Assembly: GCA_900548315.1 (NCBI GenBank)
Contig: URJU01000019.1
Location: 1-19,386, forward strand
Direction: 5' to 3'
DNA length: 19,386 bases
Source: an uncultured Coprococcus sp.
GTDB lineage: Bacteria > Bacillota > Clostridia > Lachnospirales > Lachnospiraceae
Positions 12,365 to 19,386 of this stretch are shown one piece after another (the first letter of the stretch is position 1; the number at the start of each line of letters is the position of its first letter). The notes under the pieces are model-generated. The model saw nothing but the letters and a program-made list of their open reading frames with translations, was not told the origin of the DNA and ran no database searches. The position numbers and the translations under genes are program-made.

Positions 12365-14848
12365 TTAACCCATTACAACCTCTACAGTGTGAGTCTTGCC
12401 GTCGCCAAATGCTGGAAGAACATTGCCCTCGATGGCATTGCCATCAACTACAACGCTCTTAACGCCCTTGTTGATGTGATCAGGGTTAGAAACCTTGATG
12501 TCGTATGTAGCACCACGGAACTGACGAGTAGCTGTCATTCCATCCCATGCAGCAGGTATAGATGGATCAATCTTCAGACCATCGAAGTCTGCTGAGATAC
12601 CAAGGATGTACTGTGATATAGCTACCATGTTCCAAGCAGCTGTACCTGTCAGCCATGAGTTCTTGCCCTGTCCGAAGTGGTTGCCTGGCTTGCCGATATC
12701 AGAACCGGCATCCTTGCCACCGATCATCTGGCCGTATACATATGGCTCAGTCTTGTGTATATCTGATGTCTCCTCAGTGAAAGCAGGAGCTATCTCTGAG
12801 TAGTACTTAAATGCCTGATCGCCGGCACCTGCGTAAGCAGCAGCACAGATGATCCATGCATTGTTATGTGTGAATATTCCGGCATTCTCCTTGTATCCGC
12901 CTGGGTATGTAGAAATCTCGCCATACTGGATGTAATACTTTGTGAATGCTGGGTTGTTGAGTACAAGTCCGTGCTGTGTATTGAGCCTCTCGTCGATCGC
13001 AGCAAGAGTCTTCTTGTCGCAGCCCTGATCCTTGCCAATGTCAGACATAATAGCGAATCCCTGTGGCTCAATGAAGATCTGGCCTTCCTCGCACTCCTTA
13101 GATCCCATCTTCTCACCATTTGCATCGTAAGCTCTGAGGAACCAGTCGCCGTCCCATGCTGACTCCATGATGTTGGCCTTCATCTTGTCGATCTCAGCCT
13201 GAGCAGCATCAGCCTCAGCGTCCATTCCAAGGTGCTTAAGGATAGCAACGTAGTTAGGACCTGTATATGTGAAGAGTGTAGCAACCATAACTGACTCAGC
13301 AACCTTTGAGTATCCGCCTTCAGCAGCGAACTTAGGGTTGGTGTATGTCTGGAAACTCTCACCTGGTGTGTCTGAGAAACATGAAAGGTTGATACAATCG
13401 TTCCAGTCAGCTCTCATTGCAAGTGGAAGTCCGTGTGGTCCAAGGTTGTTCACGATCTTGTAGAATGAAACCTTGAGGTGGTCAAGCATAGGCTTTGCAA
13501 TTGACATATCGTTGTCATATGGAACCATCTCGTCAAGGATGCCCCAGTCGCCTGTCTCCTTGATGTAAGCTGATACAGAAAGGATCAGCCATAATGGATC
13601 GTCTGAGAAGTCTCCACCGATATCTGCGTTACCCTTCTTGGTAAGTGGCTGGTACTGATGGTAGCATCCACCGTCTGGGAACTGTGTTGAAGCTATATCG
13701 ATGATTCTCTCTCTTGCACGGTCAGGAATCTGATGAACAAATCCGAGTACATCCTGGTTGGAATCACGGAATCCCATACCACGGCCGATACCTGACTCGA
13801 AGTATGAAGCTGAACGTGAAAGGTTAAATGTAACCATACACTGATACTGATTCCAGATATTTACCATACGGTTTACCTTGTCATCAGGAGTGTTAACGTT
13901 GAGGATGCCTAAGAGTCTGTTCCAGTGCTCCTTGAGTTCCTTAAGACCTGCAGCAACCTTCTCAGGTGTGTTGTACTTCTCTATCATCTCGAGAGCCTTT
14001 ACCTTGTTGATAGTCTTGCCGTCAGCCTCGAACTTCTGGTCAACAGGCATCTCAACATATCCAAGTATAAATACAAGAGTCTTTGTCTCGCCTGGAGCAA
14101 GAGTGATCTTCTTGTAGTGTGAAGCGATAGGTGACCATCCATCAGCAAATGAATCATTTGCCTTGCCGGCCTCAACAGCCTGTGGGTTGTGGAAACCGTT
14201 GTAAAGTCCGATGAATGAATCTCTGTCTGTATCGTAACCATCGATCTCGTCATTTACTGTGTAGAATGCGAAATGGTCACGTCTGTCTCTGTACTCTGTC
14301 TTGTGGTAGATAGTTGAACCGACAACCTCCACACGGCCAGTACTGAAGTTTCTCTGGAAGTTGGTGCAGTCATCCTGTGCATCCCAGAGACACCACTCCT
14401 CAAATGAGAAGAATGAGAAAGTCTTTTCCTCTGAGCCTTCATTTGTAAGAACTACCTGCTGAACCTCTCCGGCGTAGTTCTGAGGAACAAAGAAAGTAAC
14501 CTCAGCCTTAAGATCATTCTTCTTACCTGTTATTATTGTATATCCCATACCATGACGGCACTGGTACTCATCAAGCTCTGTCTTGACTGGTGACCAGCCT
14601 GGATTCCAGATCGTACCGTTGTCGTTGATATAGAAATAACGTCCGCCCATATCTATAGGCACGTTGTTATAACGATATCTTGTAATTCTACGAAGACGTG
14701 CATCCTTGTAGAAACTGTAACCTCCCGCAGTGTTTGAGATCAGTGAAAAGAAATCCTGTGTTCCAAGGTAGTTGATCCAAGGATAAGGAGTTCTAGGAGA
14801 TGTAATGACATACTCCTTGTTGGCATCATCAAAATAACCAAATTTCAT
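12365..14848 (-). CDS. Cellobiose phosphorylase (GH94)
   Basis: Cytoplasmic inverting phosphorylase of 827 residues: cellobiose plus phosphate gives alpha-glucose-1-phosphate and glucose, saving one ATP per disaccharide. The N terminus (MKFGYFDDANKEYVI, then RTPYPWINYLG) and the blocks RITRYRYNNVPIDMGGRY, GRGMGFRDSNQD (355-366), TQFPDGGCYHQYQPL (388-402) and RADWNDCIN are those of cellobiose phosphorylases. Asp484 in WND matches the known general acid (Asp490 in Cellulomonas enzymes, from memory). Length is normal. On the minus strand GGAAGGAAGG ends ten bases before the ATG. It is transcribed alone from the promoter at 14971-14999. Cello-oligomer or laminaribiose preference cannot be excluded, but the N-terminal match favours cellobiose. 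Confidence 0.95.
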   Translation of the reverse strand: MKFGYFDDANKEYVITSPRTPYPWINYLGTQDFFSLISNTAGGYSFYKDARLRRITRYRYNNVPIDMGGRYFYINDNGTIWNPGWSPVKTELDEYQCRHGMGYTIITGKKNDLKAEVTFFVPQNYAGEVQQVVLTNEGSEEKTFSFFSFEEWCLWDAQDDCTNFQRNFSTGRVEVVGSTIYHKTEYRDRRDHFAFYTVNDEIDGYDTDRDSFIGLYNGFHNPQAVEAGKANDSFADGWSPIASHYKKITLAPGETKTLVFILGYVEMPVDQKFEADGKTINKVKALEMIEKYNTPEKVAAGLKELKEHWNRLLGILNVNTPDDKVNRMVNIWNQYQCMVTFNLSRSASYFESGIGRGMGFRDSNQDVLGFVHQIPDRARERIIDIASTQFPDGGCYHQYQPLTKKGNADIGGDFSDDPLWLILSVSAYIKETGDWGILDEMVPYDNDMSIAKPMLDHLKVSFYKIVNNLGPHGLPLAMRADWNDCINLSCFSDTPGESFQTYTNPKFAAEGGYSKVAESVMVATLFTYTGPNYVAILKHLGMDAEADAAQAEIDKMKANIMESAWDGDWFLRAYDANGEKMGSKECEEGQIFIEPQGFAIMSDIGKDQGCDKKTLAAIDERLNTQHGLVLNNPAFTKYYIQYGEISTYPGGYKENAGIFTHNNAWIICAAAYAGAGDQAFKYYSEIAPAFTEETSDIHKTEPYVYGQMIGGKDAGSDIGKPGNHFGQGKNSWLTGTAAWNMVAISQYILGISADFDGLKIDPSIPAAWDGMTATRQFRGATYDIKVSNPDHINKGVKSVVVDGNAIEGNVLPAFGDGKTHTVEVVMG

Positions 14849-14970
14849 GTAGCATATACCTTCCTTCCAATTGTATTATGTTCGCTTTCAGATAGCTCTC
14901 ATAAGCCCCCTCTGAAGTCTTCTGTATCGGCTTGTGCTATTTCTCCCTTAAAAGTAAGCCATACAGTTTG

Positions 14971-14999
14971 ATTATATAATAAATGACTTAAAAAGACAA
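14971..14999 (-). promoter_or_regulatory. Predicted sigma-A promoter of the GH94 gene
   Basis: On the minus strand: -35 TTGTCT (14999-14994), 17-base spacer, perfect -10 TATAAT (14976-14971). The leader of about 115 bases contains a 6-bp inverted repeat, TTCAGA (14887-14892) with TCTGAA (14911-14916). I see no catabolite-control (cre) site. The stretch 15000-15078 holds nothing I can identify. Confidence 0.7.
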
Positions 15000-15078
15000 C
15001 AAAGTTATGGTTCTATTTGTACAAGTTGGACATGAAAAAGGTAGGGTACCAGATCGGAAAACGATTTGATTTAGCAGG

Positions 15079-15106
15079 TTGTGAATCTATGCTGGTATGG
15101 TATACT
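15079..15106 (+). promoter_or_regulatory. Predicted promoter of the small membrane-anchored protein
   Basis: -35 TTGTGA (15079-15084), 16-base spacer, -10 TATACT (15101-15106) preceded by TGG, an extended -10. Confidence 0.55.
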
Positions 15107-15166
15107 GTAAAAGTGTCTGTGCGTTTGTATTGAGCAGACAAATAAATATAACAGGAGTTGCAGAAT

Positions 15167-15829
15167 ATGAGCAGAAACAATGATCGTAATAATATAACTG
15201 ATGATAATGTACAGAACGGAGAAGGACATACATATGTCGGCGGAAGCAATACTTCCGATATGGAACTGGATGAGCGTGATATGCAGTTGGCAGATGATGT
15301 GGCAAAGGAGAAAAAAATAAAACTGGTGATAGCACTGTCGGCTGTCTTGCTGGCGATAATTGCTGTTGTAGTCTACTTTGCTGCCACGCAACTCAACACA
15401 GGAAAGGCAGAGAGCGTAAATCTTGTAAGCACATATATGGAAGGACTCGGAAACTCGGATGTTGATAAGGTAAAGAGTGTCATGGATTCGGATACGGTGG
15501 ATGATGATTCTATAAGCACGCTGGTAAAGATATTCCAGACGTACAATGACAATGGAATACAGTATACACTTGAATATACAACAGGAGAGGGATATGAGGC
15601 ATCTGACAGTCAGCTTGATGCAGTTAGCAAAGCTTTGTATAACAAGACTGCTGAAAAGGCTGAGGTGAAGAAAGGATATGTTGTGCCTGTTAAGGGAACT
15701 ATCCTGCTGACATATGATGGACAGACATCTCCGTATGATGTGGACATGGATATAATATGTTATGAAAAGGATGGTGAATGGTATCTTGGAGGAACCGTTG
15801 AGAGCGGTGATTCGGAATCAGATAAATAA
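15167..15829 (+). CDS. Single-pass membrane protein with extracytoplasmic DUF4878-like domain
   Basis: A 220-residue protein. A polar, acidic cytoplasmic part (1-50) precedes one strong membrane helix (about 52-73). A domain outside the cell follows: helices SVNLVSTYMEGLGNSDVDKV, then strands around VVPVKGTILLTYDGQ and a closing GEWYLGGTVESG. This helix-then-sheet order ending in 'W.l' is that of small NTF2-like/DUF4878-type domains common on Firmicutes surfaces; the assignment is tentative. The ATG at 15167 has AGGAG nine bases upstream; a TTG at 15158 would overlap that site. It is a single-gene unit. Function unknown. Confidence 0.85.
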   Translation: MSRNNDRNNITDDNVQNGEGHTYVGGSNTSDMELDERDMQLADDVAKEKKIKLVIALSAVLLAIIAVVVYFAATQLNTGKAESVNLVSTYMEGLGNSDVDKVKSVMDSDTVDDDSISTLVKIFQTYNDNGIQYTLEYTTGEGYEASDSQLDAVSKALYNKTAEKAEVKKGYVVPVKGTILLTYDGQTSPYDVDMDIICYEKDGEWYLGGTVESGDSESDK

Positions 15830-15853
15830 CTTAAATTAAATATAAACAATAAA

Positions 15854-15913
15854 AAGAACCGCCAATGCGATATGTATCCAGGATTTTGGATACATACCAC
15901 ATTGACGGTTCTT
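15854..15913. terminator. Long bidirectional terminator hairpin
   Basis: The 26-base arms 15854-15879 and 15888-15913 pair in 23 of 26 positions around an 8-base loop. The left arm starts AAGAACCG and the right arm ends CGGTTCTT. It lies between converging genes ending at 15829 and 15929. Confidence 0.9.
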
Positions 15914-15928
15914 CTTATCTTGTCCTTT

Positions 15929-18118
15929 TTATTTCTTCTTTCTTCCGGATATCAGTATTATGACGAATGACGCAAGGATCGTCACAAGCACTGTGAGCAG
16001 AATGACTAGCTGGAGGTTGCGGACACGATTTTTTCTTTTGTCCACGGTATCGCTGGACTTGTAATTGTCTATATGCCTTGAGCTGCGTTCCGTTGTCACC
16101 TCTGTGGTGGTCTCTGTGGTCTTGCTTGCCCTTGTTGTGTATTCGTGCATTGTATATTCAGATGGAGTTTCTGTTGTGTATGGCTCAAACTGGGTTGTCA
16201 CCTCTGTTGTAGCCTGAGTTGTTGCTCTGGTTGCTATCTCTGTTGTGACGGTCTGGGTGGTTGTCGCCTTTGCGTCCACTGAGAAGTTTGCAACAGCATC
16301 TCCAGTCTTGGAGCGGATTGTGAGAGTATGATTTCCAGGCTTAAGTGTGTTGAGATATGATGTCTTAAGCTCGATCACTATACTTCCTGCGGTCTTTGTG
16401 TAGTAGGCAGAGGAAATCTCATTTCCGTCCACAAGCACACATACAAAATCTGCAAAATCTGCATCCGATCGGAATTTTAAAGTGTCACTGCTGGACTGTT
16501 TCCATTTCACGTTATTTCCACCTGTTATCTTAGGAGCCGTCTTGCTTATCACGGTGTCATCTTTGCTTATGCTGTCGGTACATGCCTTATCCCTGAAATA
16601 CATGCCGCATGCTGAGCAGTACCAATATTCGATATTTCCTTTGGCCGCAGCTGTTGCAGCAACGTAATCAATTTTTTTCAGGTTGGTGTGGTTGGTCTTG
16701 CTTTTGTTTCCGTATTTGGCACCACAGCCGGAGCAGGTTGCTCTCTCGGTGCAAGTAGCTTTTCCGCCAGAGCAGTCCTGAGTGAGCTTGTAACCGCAGC
16801 CCTTATTCTCGCACGTTCTGGAGTGGGTGCTGTTGCCATTGCTTTTCCAGTTGCTCAGTTTGTGCTCAGGATTACCTTTTATAAGTTCCTTTCCGCAGTA
16901 TTTGCAGACTATAGGAGTGGTACAGTTACTATCGTCAGGTGCTGCAACGTGATCCTTGTTCACGGTCGCGGACACTTCAGTTCTGTTGCCTGCCTTGTCG
17001 ATGGCGATCACGGTCTGGGAACCCTTTGCTGGTGAAAGCTTGAAGGACTTTGAGTCATCAAGTGTTATCTCTTTGTCATTTACAGTGAGTTTTTCGAGGT
17101 TGGTTTCAGTAACTGTCACGCTGATCTCGGAACAGTATACAGAGCCGTCTGTTATTCCATCGAATATAGGGGATTTGGAATCGATGGTAAAGCCTTCGGA
17201 TGATATGTAAGTAGTCTTGGTGCCGGATTTTATCTGGGCATATATTACATATGATCCATCGTCACTTATCTTGAATGCTCCGTCATAATTGGTGAATGAA
17301 CTTTCGGCGAGGGCATCCTCGGAGAGAGTATCACTGCTTATTATGTATCCACCTTCGGCTCCGGTTGGAACAGATATGCTGACCTTGACCGCTTTCTTAT
17401 AATATGTGTCAAATGAAATATCACCCTGGAGAGAGTCCCAACTTTTCTTGCCGATGGTGATCTTGCCCTTTGCAGGAGCGTTTTCCCATTGTGCATAGAA
17501 GGTCAGGTTTCTCTTCTGTGGGTCATTGTCTGTATCAGAGTAGTCGTATCCTCCATCTGCAGCTTTCTCAAAATCGTTGTAGTAAAGCATAGTAATTGTC
17601 TTGCCTGAACCATCGGCATTGGTGTTCCATCCAGTAAATTTATAGTCTTTTCTCTCAGGAACGTAATCTGCAAGAGCTATTCCGTATGATTTGCCAGCGA
17701 CATCAAAATCGTAGGTACCACTATCAGAATCCACGATGGTTCCGCCGTTGGCATTCAGGGTAAATGTGAGACCCTCGCCTGAGTAGCTGTTCTTGGTGTA
17801 CATGGCAGTGACGGTAATCCTGTTTGCGCTGTCGCCAAAGTCTGAACTCTTTATTCTGGTGATTTTTTTGGTTTTGTTGTACCATCCGGTGAAAGTGAAC
17901 CCATCGCGCTCAGGAATATAATTGGATAAGTCGATATCCTGAAAATCTGACTTGGATTGAACGATCTCGGTGGATGCCTCTTCGGATATGGTTCCTCCGG
18001 CTGCGTCAAGAGTGACATAGTATGTGTCCGGGTCATCACCCTCATCTGCAAATGCGTTTATTCCGGTAAAACAGAACAAAGCACAGAGGATTATGGATAG
18101 GTATAAATATTTTTTCAT
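15929..18118 (-). CDS. Cell-surface protein with InlB-type B-repeats, Cys-rich module and membrane anchor
   Basis: A 729-residue exported protein. Signal peptide about 1-24, ending NAFA. Two InlB/Listeria-Bacteroides-type beta repeats (about 30-205) have the FTFTGWYN and YKFTGWNTN cores and AQW-type ends. An Ig-like segment (about 210-370) follows, then a Cys-rich module (about 385-520) with pairs CKYC, CSGC, CSAC and CENKGC. Next come another beta domain, a Thr-rich stalk (about 610-680) with TTEVTT-type repeats, a membrane helix (LVILLTVLVTILASFVIILI) and the tail SGRKKK. There is no LPxTG, so anchoring is by the helix. Start: the ATG at 18118 begins the signal peptide behind GAGGGAGGG; the frame stays open upstream to 18238 but that stretch holds the promoter. 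Likely an adhesin or surface scaffold; ligand unknown. Confidence 0.88.
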   Translation of the reverse strand: MKKYLYLSIILCALFCFTGINAFADEGDDPDTYYVTLDAAGGTISEEASTEIVQSKSDFQDIDLSNYIPERDGFTFTGWYNKTKKITRIKSSDFGDSANRITVTAMYTKNSYSGEGLTFTLNANGGTIVDSDSGTYDFDVAGKSYGIALADYVPERKDYKFTGWNTNADGSGKTITMLYYNDFEKAADGGYDYSDTDNDPQKRNLTFYAQWENAPAKGKITIGKKSWDSLQGDISFDTYYKKAVKVSISVPTGAEGGYIISSDTLSEDALAESSFTNYDGAFKISDDGSYVIYAQIKSGTKTTYISSEGFTIDSKSPIFDGITDGSVYCSEISVTVTETNLEKLTVNDKEITLDDSKSFKLSPAKGSQTVIAIDKAGNRTEVSATVNKDHVAAPDDSNCTTPIVCKYCGKELIKGNPEHKLSNWKSNGNSTHSRTCENKGCGYKLTQDCSGGKATCTERATCSGCGAKYGNKSKTNHTNLKKIDYVAATAAAKGNIEYWYCSACGMYFRDKACTDSISKDDTVISKTAPKITGGNNVKWKQSSSDTLKFRSDADFADFVCVLVDGNEISSAYYTKTAGSIVIELKTSYLNTLKPGNHTLTIRSKTGDAVANFSVDAKATTTQTVTTEIATRATTQATTEVTTQFEPYTTETPSEYTMHEYTTRASKTTETTTEVTTERSSRHIDNYKSSDTVDKRKNRVRNLQLVILLTVLVTILASFVIILISGRKKK

Positions 18119-18145
18119 GTAATCCCTCCCTCGACTGTTACTTAT

Positions 18146-18181
18146 CCGGATCCGCAGGATTTCATATGCGGTTTTATCCGG
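18146..18181 (-). promoter_or_regulatory. Structured 5' leader of the surface-protein mRNA
   Basis: An outer stem CCGGAT/ATCCGG (18146-18151 with 18176-18181) stacks on an inner stem CCGCA/TGCGG (18152-18156 with 18167-18171). This gives 11 pairs with a 4-base bulge and a 10-base loop. It ends about 15 bases before the ribosome site. Confidence 0.5.
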
Positions 18182-18195
18182 CTGTTGATAAATAT

Positions 18196-18224
18196 ATTTT
18201 AGTATAAAAAAATGGATAAAACAA
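18196..18224 (-). promoter_or_regulatory. Predicted promoter of the surface-protein gene
   Basis: On the minus strand: -35 TTGTTT (18224-18219), 17-base spacer, -10 TAAAAT (18201-18196). It leaves a leader of about 70 bases. Confidence 0.55.
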
Positions 18225-18254
18225 CGCAGCATAAACATAATTAATAAGATGAAA

Positions 18255-18313
18255 GGAACGACCAGATATCAGAGTCTGGATGTGTCGGACTCGTGATATG
18301 GGATGGTCGTTCC
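18255..18313 (-). terminator. Terminator hairpin after the aldose epimerase gene
   Basis: Nested stems GGAACGACCA/TGGTCGTTCC (18255-18264 with 18304-18313), ATATCA/TGATAT (18266-18271 with 18294-18299) and GAGTC/GACTC (18272-18276 with 18288-18292) give 21 pairs with small internal loops. On the minus strand a short TTT follows. It separates the epimerase from the surface-protein promoter, so the two minus-strand genes are not one operon. Confidence 0.8.
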
Positions 18314-18352
18314 TTGCTTCTAAGATCTATTTTGAATTGTTATATGTGAGCT

Positions 18353-19357
18353 TTATGCCAGCGTGAAAATACGCTCTTTTACAGTCTTGGATTCGCCTGG
18401 TGCAAGCTCTGTGTAGCCTGTAACAGAAGGGTCGCCTGAAAGATTTGGCGCATCAATGTTCCAGCTCATTGGCTCAGGACAGAAATATCCCTTGTCGCCG
18501 TGGTCATTCCACATGATCCAGAACTTCATTGTTTTGTCAACTTCATAACAGATCCTTTTGCCGGTTGCCGTGTCAGTGATGATCGTTCCGTAGAAAGGCT
18601 TGCCGTCAAGCTCGTTCATCTCTGCGGTGTAAAGATCATTGTCGATATCCTTGAGGACAGGAACCATAGTTCCGTTCTTATACTGGAGATCGTAATCTGT
18701 TATAGGGAGATTCTTCTCTGTAGGTATGGCATGCTCGTCCAGTTCCCATTTGTCCCCGATGGGTACACAGAGGCGAACATCCTCGCCTTTGCCTGTGCTT
18801 GTAAATGGTCCCTTGAATGCCACATGGTTGCATACTCCGTAAGGCATTTGTTTGTCGGACAGATTGGTGAGAGTGAATTCATAGTTAAGTCCTTCAGGTG
18901 TAAGTGTAAATGTGTAGTCCGCTCTGAAACTTACAGGGTATGTGGAGAAGAACTCATCGTTCTCATCGTATGTATATGTTGTCTTTCCAACCGCATTCTC
19001 GCCAATGACAGTTACTTCTTTGATAGTATGATTTCTGAGGTGGAGAAATCCGTGGAGGTGATTGCCAAGAGGATCGTTGCATGGGAAGTGATACATCGCA
19101 TCCGATGTCTTGAGATTGCCATGTGAAAGTCTGTTTGGAAGATACAGGGTAGGCATACCGTATATCTCGGCAGAACCTTTAAGCTGTGCCGGTGTGAGTT
19201 CAGGATCGTTTCTGAATACATCAATATCCAATGCTGTATTTTCAAGTTTCATAACATTACTTCCGTTGAATGGGGCAACGAGTGCGCGGTAATCTCCTGC
19301 TATAAGCTCGATACAGGATTCGCCTTTGTAATCGATAGTGCGTGCAATAGTGTTCAT
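18353..19357 (-). CDS. galM: Aldose 1-epimerase (galactose mutarotase superfamily)
   Basis: A cytoplasmic 334-residue enzyme predicted to interconvert alpha and beta anomers of glucose or related aldoses. Family landmarks: PNRLSHG where mutarotases have NRI-x-G, the substrate-side HLHGFLH (about 100-106), CNHVAF replacing the usual NHxYF histidine motif, and FCPEPMSW carrying the likely catalytic Glu near the C terminus. There is no signal peptide. GAGGAG (19369-19364 on the minus strand) is six bases before the ATG. A sugar-phosphate or less common sugar cannot be excluded as substrate, because the superfamily is broad. It could supply the glucose anomer needed after cellobiose phosphorolysis (inference). 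Confidence 0.88.
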   Translation of the reverse strand: MNTIARTIDYKGESCIELIAGDYRALVAPFNGSNVMKLENTALDIDVFRNDPELTPAQLKGSAEIYGMPTLYLPNRLSHGNLKTSDAMYHFPCNDPLGNHLHGFLHLRNHTIKEVTVIGENAVGKTTYTYDENDEFFSTYPVSFRADYTFTLTPEGLNYEFTLTNLSDKQMPYGVCNHVAFKGPFTSTGKGEDVRLCVPIGDKWELDEHAIPTEKNLPITDYDLQYKNGTMVPVLKDIDNDLYTAEMNELDGKPFYGTIITDTATGKRICYEVDKTMKFWIMWNDHGDKGYFCPEPMSWNIDAPNLSGDPSVTGYTELAPGESKTVKERIFTLA

Positions 19358-19372
19358 ATTATTCTCCTCTAC

Positions 19373-19378
19373 ATTATA
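19373..19378 (-). promoter_or_regulatory. Possible -10 box of the epimerase gene
   Basis: TATAAT on the minus strand, 16 bases before the start codon. The -35 would lie beyond the window end, and the resulting leader would be very short, so this is weak. Confidence 0.3.
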
Positions 19379-19386
19379 TATAATTA

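Noticed and set aside
18500..19126. 208-codon open frame on the plus strand
   Set aside because: Antisense shadow of the aldose epimerase, which has conserved motifs and a good ribosome site.
12365..19357. GH94 and aldose epimerase genes as one minus-strand operon
   Set aside because: They are separated by about 3.5 kb, an opposite-strand gene and several terminators; any link is functional only.
1..19386. CRISPR arrays, tRNA, rRNA, insertion sequences, prophage genes
   Set aside because: No repeat-spacer array, cloverleaf, rRNA-like stretch or transposase/integrase ORF was seen on either strand.

Overview
The window looks like chromosomal DNA of a gut Lachnospiraceae bacterium (Coprococcus, Roseburia or Butyrivibrio-like; genus not provable here). 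The basis is a Firmicutes-type DnaK, a DUF5685-type gene, spoIID/spoIIQ-like neighbours, strong AGGAGG-like ribosome sites, and a cellulase, cellobiose phosphorylase and glycogen phosphorylase set. The first 41 bases are not biological. They are a Nextera (Tn5) sequencing adapter, so base 42 is the true left end of the contig, and it lies at or beside a dispersed GC-rich repeat.

Layout. (1) 99-4238, plus strand: a short DnaK paralogue, a two-TM zinc-ribbon protein, a DUF5685-type protein with two Asp-rich motifs like those of squalene/phytoene synthases, and a J-domain protein with a Gly-rich linker and an eight-cysteine tail. Together they look like a specialised Hsp70 module. (2) 4322-4653: a compact locus not covered by ordinary gene calling. 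A 29-residue hydrophobic peptide gene faces a short antisense RNA. They share a perfect 14-bp terminator hairpin and carry matching direct repeats, the architecture of a type I toxin-antitoxin system of the par/Fst kind. (3) 4801-7404: glycogen phosphorylase with its promoter and terminator. (4) 7446-8417: an AT-rich orphan gene behind a direct-repeat operator-like site. (5) 8449-9737: a secreted GH5 cellulase with a structured 5' leader. (6) 9794-10180, minus strand: a cold-shock protein with a long 5' UTR. (7) 10382-12316: a SpoIID-like and SpoIIQ-like pair in which the usual catalytic residues appear to be lost. (8) 12365-14999, minus strand: GH94 cellobiose phosphorylase. (9) 15079-15913: a small membrane-anchored protein. 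(10) 15929-18224, minus strand: a large cell-surface protein with InlB-type B-repeats, a Cys-rich module, a Thr-rich stalk and a C-terminal membrane anchor. (11) 18255-19378, minus strand: aldose 1-epimerase.

How the genes fit together. The carbohydrate genes form a functional theme rather than an operon. A secreted cellulase would release cello-oligosaccharides, cellobiose phosphorylase would split cellobiose into glucose and glucose-1-phosphate, aldose epimerase would equilibrate sugar anomers, and glycogen phosphorylase would draw glucose-1-phosphate from stored glucan. Nearly all transcription units are separated by clear intrinsic terminators, several of them shared by convergent genes. 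The two observations most worth following are the antisense-regulated small toxin-like locus (4322-4653) and the Hsp70/DUF5685/J-protein operon (99-4238).
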